10,619 nt of DNA. It comes from Alphaproteobacteria bacterium. GTDB taxonomy: Bacteria; Pseudomonadota; Alphaproteobacteria; SP197. The notes under the pieces were generated by a model that had not been told where the DNA came from, ran no database searches, and saw only the letters and a program-made list of their open reading frames with translations. The position numbers were made by a program, and so were the translations under genes. The stretch is from NCBI GenBank assembly GCA_022822575.1, contig JAJEBJ010000255.1, positions 1 to 10,619 of the forward strand, given 5' to 3'. Below are positions 7,634 to 10,619 of this stretch, in pieces. Position 1 is the stretch's first letter, and every line of letters begins with the position of its first letter.

Positions 7634-9013
7634 TCAGGCGAAGGGCTTGACGTCGCGCAGTGACACGACGCGAAAGCGCCAGGCAAGGACGAGTGTGGCG
7701 AGCGCGATGCCTCCCACGATCCCCCACATGAGTCCCGGAACACCCAATTCGAGGTGATGGCCGAGGAACCATGCCAGCGGAAGCATGACTCCCCAGAACG
7801 ACATCAGTCCCACCCAGGTGGCCGGCCAGACGTCGGCAGCGCCTCTCAAGGCGCCGACCAGCACGGCCTGCAGGCCATCGAAGGCGATCAGAAAGGCAGC
7901 AACGAAGAGGCCGGTGACAATGATCGCGATGATGACAGGATCTTCCGTGTAGATTGCCGCCAGGGATTCGGGGATGAGGGCAACGATGGCTGCCAGTGGC
8001 AGCATGAGAAGGAAGATCAGGCCGGTTCCCACCCATCCGGCTGTCGCCATGGCGGCCCTGTCGCGCCGGCCCACGGCATTGCCGACGCGGACCGCCGTGG
8101 CGGTCGACATGCCGATGGCCACCATGAAACAGAAGGCGTTGACATTCATGGCTGCCTGGAAGGCCGCCACCTGGGGAGCGCCGAGATGGCCGGCCATCAT
8201 GGTGACAAACATGAAGGCGGAGGTCTCGAAGGCGTAGGAAAGACCCATGGGCGTGCCGAGGCGCAGGAACCGCCTCTCCAGTCGGCCGAAGCGCCGCAGT
8301 GGCCGGAAGAGACCGTAGGCATGCTTGTCGGCCATCCACAGGATGTAGATGAGGATGCAGCCGAACATCAGCCAGCGTGTGAGGCTCGTGGCCAGGACAG
8401 CGCCGGATGCGCCGCCTGCCTCGATACCGAGGTTGCCGTAGATCAGCACCCAGTTGAGGAGGATGTTGGCGCCGTTGGCGATGATCATGACGATCATGCC
8501 CGGCTTGGTGCGGCCGATCCCCTCGAGAAACATGGAGCACGAGGTAAAGAGGAACACGGCGGGCATGCCCCAGGCGTACATGGCCATGACGTCGCCGCCG
8601 CCCCGTGCCAGGTCGGGCTCCTGACCGAAGAGCCACAGGATGGTCTCCCCGTTGAAGAGGCAGACCGCCCAGATGAGGCCCAGCGTCGCCCCGTTGAGCA
8701 TGGCAGTCCACAGGATGTTGCCGCAGTCCTCCCGGCGTCCCGCGCCGTCTGCCTGGGCCACCAGAATGACGCACCCGGCCAGCAGACCGAAACCGATCAC
8801 CATCATGGTGATGTGCGGGGCAAACCCGATGGCGAGGTAGGCAAGTTCGTTGCCGCCGGCGCGCCCCGTCATGATGGTGTCCGCCGTCATCATGAGCAGC
8901 ATGCCGCAACGCATGATGATCACCGGCACCCCGAGTTTCAGGGTGCGCACGACATGGTCGGCGACGCTCTGCGGCGGTGGTCCCAGCGACACCCGGGAAG
9001 AAGAAGATGCCAT
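7634..9013 (-). CDS. MATE-family efflux transporter
   Basis: A 459-aa polytopic inner-membrane protein of the multidrug and toxic compound extrusion family (NorM-type), a Na+- or H+-driven antiporter. About 12 hydrophobic segments are visible in two similar halves. Diagnostic stretches are TADTIMTGRAGGNELAYLAI (membrane helices 1-2), GIGRTKPGMIVMIIANGANI with NWVLIYG after it (helices 5-6), and VRVGNAVGRRDRAAM in the second half. Length matches the family. The ATG at 9013 is preferred over one at 9058: the extra 15 residues are not family-like, and GGAA stands 8-9 nt before 9013. It precedes the LysE-family gene by 6 nt and diverges from the deacylase gene. Possible roles range from drug efflux to export of a metabolic by-product. 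Confidence 0.92.
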   Translation of the reverse strand: MASSSSRVSLGPPPQSVADHVVRTLKLGVPVIIMRCGMLLMMTADTIMTGRAGGNELAYLAIGFAPHITMMVIGFGLLAGCVILVAQADGAGRREDCGNILWTAMLNGATLGLIWAVCLFNGETILWLFGQEPDLARGGGDVMAMYAWGMPAVFLFTSCSMFLEGIGRTKPGMIVMIIANGANILLNWVLIYGNLGIEAGGASGAVLATSLTRWLMFGCILIYILWMADKHAYGLFRPLRRFGRLERRFLRLGTPMGLSYAFETSAFMFVTMMAGHLGAPQVAAFQAAMNVNAFCFMVAIGMSTATAVRVGNAVGRRDRAAMATAGWVGTGLIFLLMLPLAAIVALIPESLAAIYTEDPVIIAIIVTGLFVAAFLIAFDGLQAVLVGALRGAADVWPATWVGLMSFWGVMLPLAWFLGHHLELGVPGLMWGIVGGIALATLVLAWRFRVVSLRDVKPFA

Positions 9014-9224
9014 CAATAGCGTTCCGACACAGATGCCCGACGATGATACGTGGAGCATGCGCCGGCGTCGCGATCAACGGCAGTCCGGCGCGGCACCGTC
9101 CCCGTCACAAGATGGTGCAGGCGTCTCCGTCTGTCAAAGAACCGTCGGAGTGCCGGCGGCAATGGACTGACCGTCCCGCCGAGTCCGTATCCTCGGCTGC
9201 GTCCTGGCCAGGCCGAACCGGAGC

Positions 9225-9247
9225 GCCGGTGCATGTGTGGCACCGGC
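9225..9247. promoter_or_regulatory. 8-bp inverted repeat upstream of the deacylase gene
   Basis: GCCGGTGC (9225-9232) and GCACCGGC (9240-9247) form a perfect inverted repeat with a 7-nt spacer, 51 nt before the deacylase ATG and in the 285-nt region shared with the divergent MATE gene. It could be a regulator binding site or an RNA hairpin in the leader. No T-run follows. I recognise no convincing promoter boxes or gene elsewhere in 9014-9298. Confidence 0.4.
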
Positions 9248-9298
9248 AGGGCAGGGACCATAGACTCCCGTCCGCAGCCGACCACCCGCGGAGATGCC

Positions 9299-10324
9299 AT
9301 GTCCGTTTACGCAACCGGTATCACGACCGACATCGACCTTGATCGTCCCGGCAAGCAGACGGGGCGCCTTCACCTGCCTCATTCCGTCACGCGATCGGCC
9401 TACGGCGTCATTCCGGTTCCGGTTGCCGTGATCGCCGGTGGCGAGGGGCCGACGGTGCTGCTCATGGCGGGCAATCACGGTGACGAGTACGAGGGACAGA
9501 TCGCGCTCGGCAACCTGATCCGGACCCTCGATGCCGGTGAGGTCAGGGGACGCCTCATCGTTCTTCCTTCGGTCAACCTGCCGGCCGCGCGCAGCGGCGT
9601 CAGGGTCTCGCCTCTCGACGGCGCCAACCTCAACCGAACCTTCCCGCCCAGACCCGAGCTTGGACCCACCCACGAGATCGCCGCCTATCTCGAGACAGTC
9701 CTGATGCCGATGGCCGACGTGTTTGTTGATCTTCATTCCGGAGGGTCATCGCTTGCGTACCTGCCCTTCGTCGCCACGTCCCTCTGCGGTGATGCGGAAA
9801 CGGACCGGAGAGCATTGCGGTTGATGCGCGCCTTCGGTGGACCCTATGGTCAGATCTGGCATGCCGGGGAGGGATCGCGGACCGCGTCGGGCGCTGCCGT
9901 CCGCCACGGATGCATCGACATCGGCGGCGAGTTCGGAGGATCGGGAGTGGTCGATCCGGATCATCTGCGCCTGGTGGAGCGCGGGATCCGCAACCTGCTT
10001 GCCGCGATCGGAGTCTTGCCAGCTCACGATGGTGAAACGACGCCTGACATGCGGCTCATGACGAGCAATCCACCGGATCTCTATGCCTTCGCACCCGATT
10101 ACGGCGTGTTCGTGCCCGAGGTGAAGCTGGGGGATGAGGTTGATTCAGGCGACCCTGTCGGCACGATCCACAACCTCGAACATCCGGAACGCGAGCCACA
10201 GCGGGTCCGATTCCGGGCGCCGGGCCTGGTCATCTGCCTGAGAGCCATCGGCCGTGTCGAACCGGGAGATTGCCTTGCTCACCAGGCTGTCGACCTCGAA
10301 CTGCCGGAATCCCTGTTGTCGTGA
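9299..10324 (+). CDS. Succinylglutamate desuccinylase/aspartoacylase-family deacylase, DoeB-like
   Basis: A 341-aa zinc-dependent M14-type amidohydrolase of the AstE/AspA group, which removes an acyl group from an N-acylated amino acid. Zinc ligands are His60 and Glu63 in GNHGDEYEG and His146 in DLHSGG; the likely general base is Glu211 in GGEFGG. The string SPLDGANLNRTFP carries the conserved substrate-binding Asn/Arg. The arrangement ALGNLIRTLDAGEVRGRLIVLP...NLPAARSG and LMPMADVFVDLHSGG resembles DoeB, the N-acetyl-diaminobutyrate deacetylase of ectoine breakdown, more than AstE. No other ectoine gene is in view, so the acyl substrate is uncertain. The ATG at 9299 has GGAGA about 5 nt upstream. 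It probably forms an operon with the aldolase gene 48 nt downstream. Confidence 0.88.
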   Translation: MSVYATGITTDIDLDRPGKQTGRLHLPHSVTRSAYGVIPVPVAVIAGGEGPTVLLMAGNHGDEYEGQIALGNLIRTLDAGEVRGRLIVLPSVNLPAARSGVRVSPLDGANLNRTFPPRPELGPTHEIAAYLETVLMPMADVFVDLHSGGSSLAYLPFVATSLCGDAETDRRALRLMRAFGGPYGQIWHAGEGSRTASGAAVRHGCIDIGGEFGGSGVVDPDHLRLVERGIRNLLAAIGVLPAHDGETTPDMRLMTSNPPDLYAFAPDYGVFVPEVKLGDEVDSGDPVGTIHNLEHPEREPQRVRFRAPGLVICLRAIGRVEPGDCLAHQAVDLELPESLLS

Positions 10325-10359
10325 AGCGGATTCAGGTTGACTGTCGTACCCCGGAAACA

Positions 10360-10375
10360 TGGAGGACGGGCCGTG
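10360..10375 (+). promoter_or_regulatory. Ribosome binding site supporting a GTG start
   Basis: GGAGG in the string CATGGAGGACGGGCC immediately precedes the GTG at 10373. The ATG embedded in this string is out of frame with the aldolase and opens no family-like protein. Confidence 0.6.
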
Positions 10376-10619
10376 CGGGAAAATGCGATCCGGCGGATAT
10401 GGAGTGAAGGGCGTACCGTGGTCAACGGCTGGCTGGCGACGCCCTGTGCCGCTGCCGCGGAGGGAATGGCGCACCAGGGCTGGGACAGCATCACCCTCGA
10501 CCTGCAGCACGGGCTGATCGACTACCCGTCGGCGGTTCAGCAGCTTCGGGCGATCTCCACCACGGCGGTGGTTCCATTGGCCCGGGTTCCGTGGAACGAG
10601 CCTGGCATCATCATGAAAC
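10373..10619 (+). CDS. HpcH/HpaI-family aldolase, partial (runs off the right edge)
   Basis: The first 82 residues of an HpcH/HpaI aldolase/citrate-lyase-type enzyme, a metal-dependent class II aldolase that cleaves or forms pyruvate-containing hydroxy-acids. Visible landmarks are VVNGWL (about 16-21), MAHQGWDSITLDLQHG (about 32-47) with catalytic His46, and PLARVPWNEPGIIMK with Arg71; in E. coli HpaI the matching residues are His45 and Arg70. The start is GTG: no in-frame ATG lies upstream near the family N-terminus, and GGAGG stands about 7-8 nt before it. The first in-frame ATG (10466) would cut away the beginning of the barrel. It follows the deacylase gene by 48 nt on the same strand, so the two may act in one catabolic route. 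The specific substrate cannot be set from this fragment. Confidence 0.9.
   Translation, partial: MRENAIRRIWSEGRTVVNGWLATPCAAAAEGMAHQGWDSITLDLQHGLIDYPSAVQQLRAISTTAVVPLARVPWNEPGIIMK

Noticed and set aside
7754..9019. Long plus-strand open frame opposite the MATE gene.
   Set aside because: Its His/Asp/Gly-rich composition without domain motifs marks it as an antisense shadow of the MATE gene.
6870..9077. Very long minus-strand open frame across the LysE and MATE genes.
   Set aside because: It is another frame of two well-supported transporter genes and reads as low-complexity Arg/His/Gly-rich protein, the usual shadow of high-GC coding DNA.

Overview
The window looks like chromosomal DNA of a high-GC proteobacterium, most likely an alphaproteobacterium. 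The UDG-like protein, the adhC-fghA pair and the compact operons with ATGA-type overlaps all resemble alphaproteobacterial genes. This placement comes from recognising protein families; no rRNA or other marker gene is present. I find no tRNA, rRNA, CRISPR array or intact mobile element.

Left part (1-5261, all minus strand). The left edge carries a frameshifted fragment of an IS1634-type transposase, whose recognisable homology begins at the stop codon of the next gene. Reading right to left, a tight five-gene run follows: a choline-kinase/LicA-like phosphotransferase, a HAD phosphatase (4-nt ATGA overlap), class III alcohol dehydrogenase (S-(hydroxymethyl)glutathione dehydrogenase), S-formylglutathione hydrolase (3-nt gap) and a glutamine-synthetase-family ligase (23-nt overlap). 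The two middle enzymes form the classical glutathione-dependent route from formaldehyde to formate. The kinase, phosphatase and ligase around them suggest that this route handles formaldehyde released from a methylated or amino-alcohol nutrient, but that substrate is inferred.

Middle part (5262-6991). A plus-strand UDG-superfamily protein, divergent from the kinase, keeps the four-cysteine spacing of [4Fe-4S] family 4/5 enzymes but has altered active-site motifs. Beyond a 231-nt convergent gap lies a ChpS/ChpB (MazE/MazF-type) toxin-antitoxin pair on the minus strand. Its promoter has a clear -35/-10 spaced by 17 nt, and a perfect 7-bp palindrome overlaps the -10.

Right part (6992-10619). 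A LysE-family exporter and a MATE-family efflux pump form a two-gene minus-strand operon. Divergent from them, on the plus strand, is a DoeB/AstE-type zinc deacylase. It is followed by the start of an HpcH/HpaI-family aldolase that begins with GTG and runs off the right edge. The 285-nt divergent region between the MATE gene and the deacylase holds a perfect 8-bp inverted repeat about 50 nt upstream of the deacylase start.

Nothing here is clearly an undescribed system. The most promising leads are the five-gene formaldehyde/kinase/ligase operon and the variant UDG-like protein.
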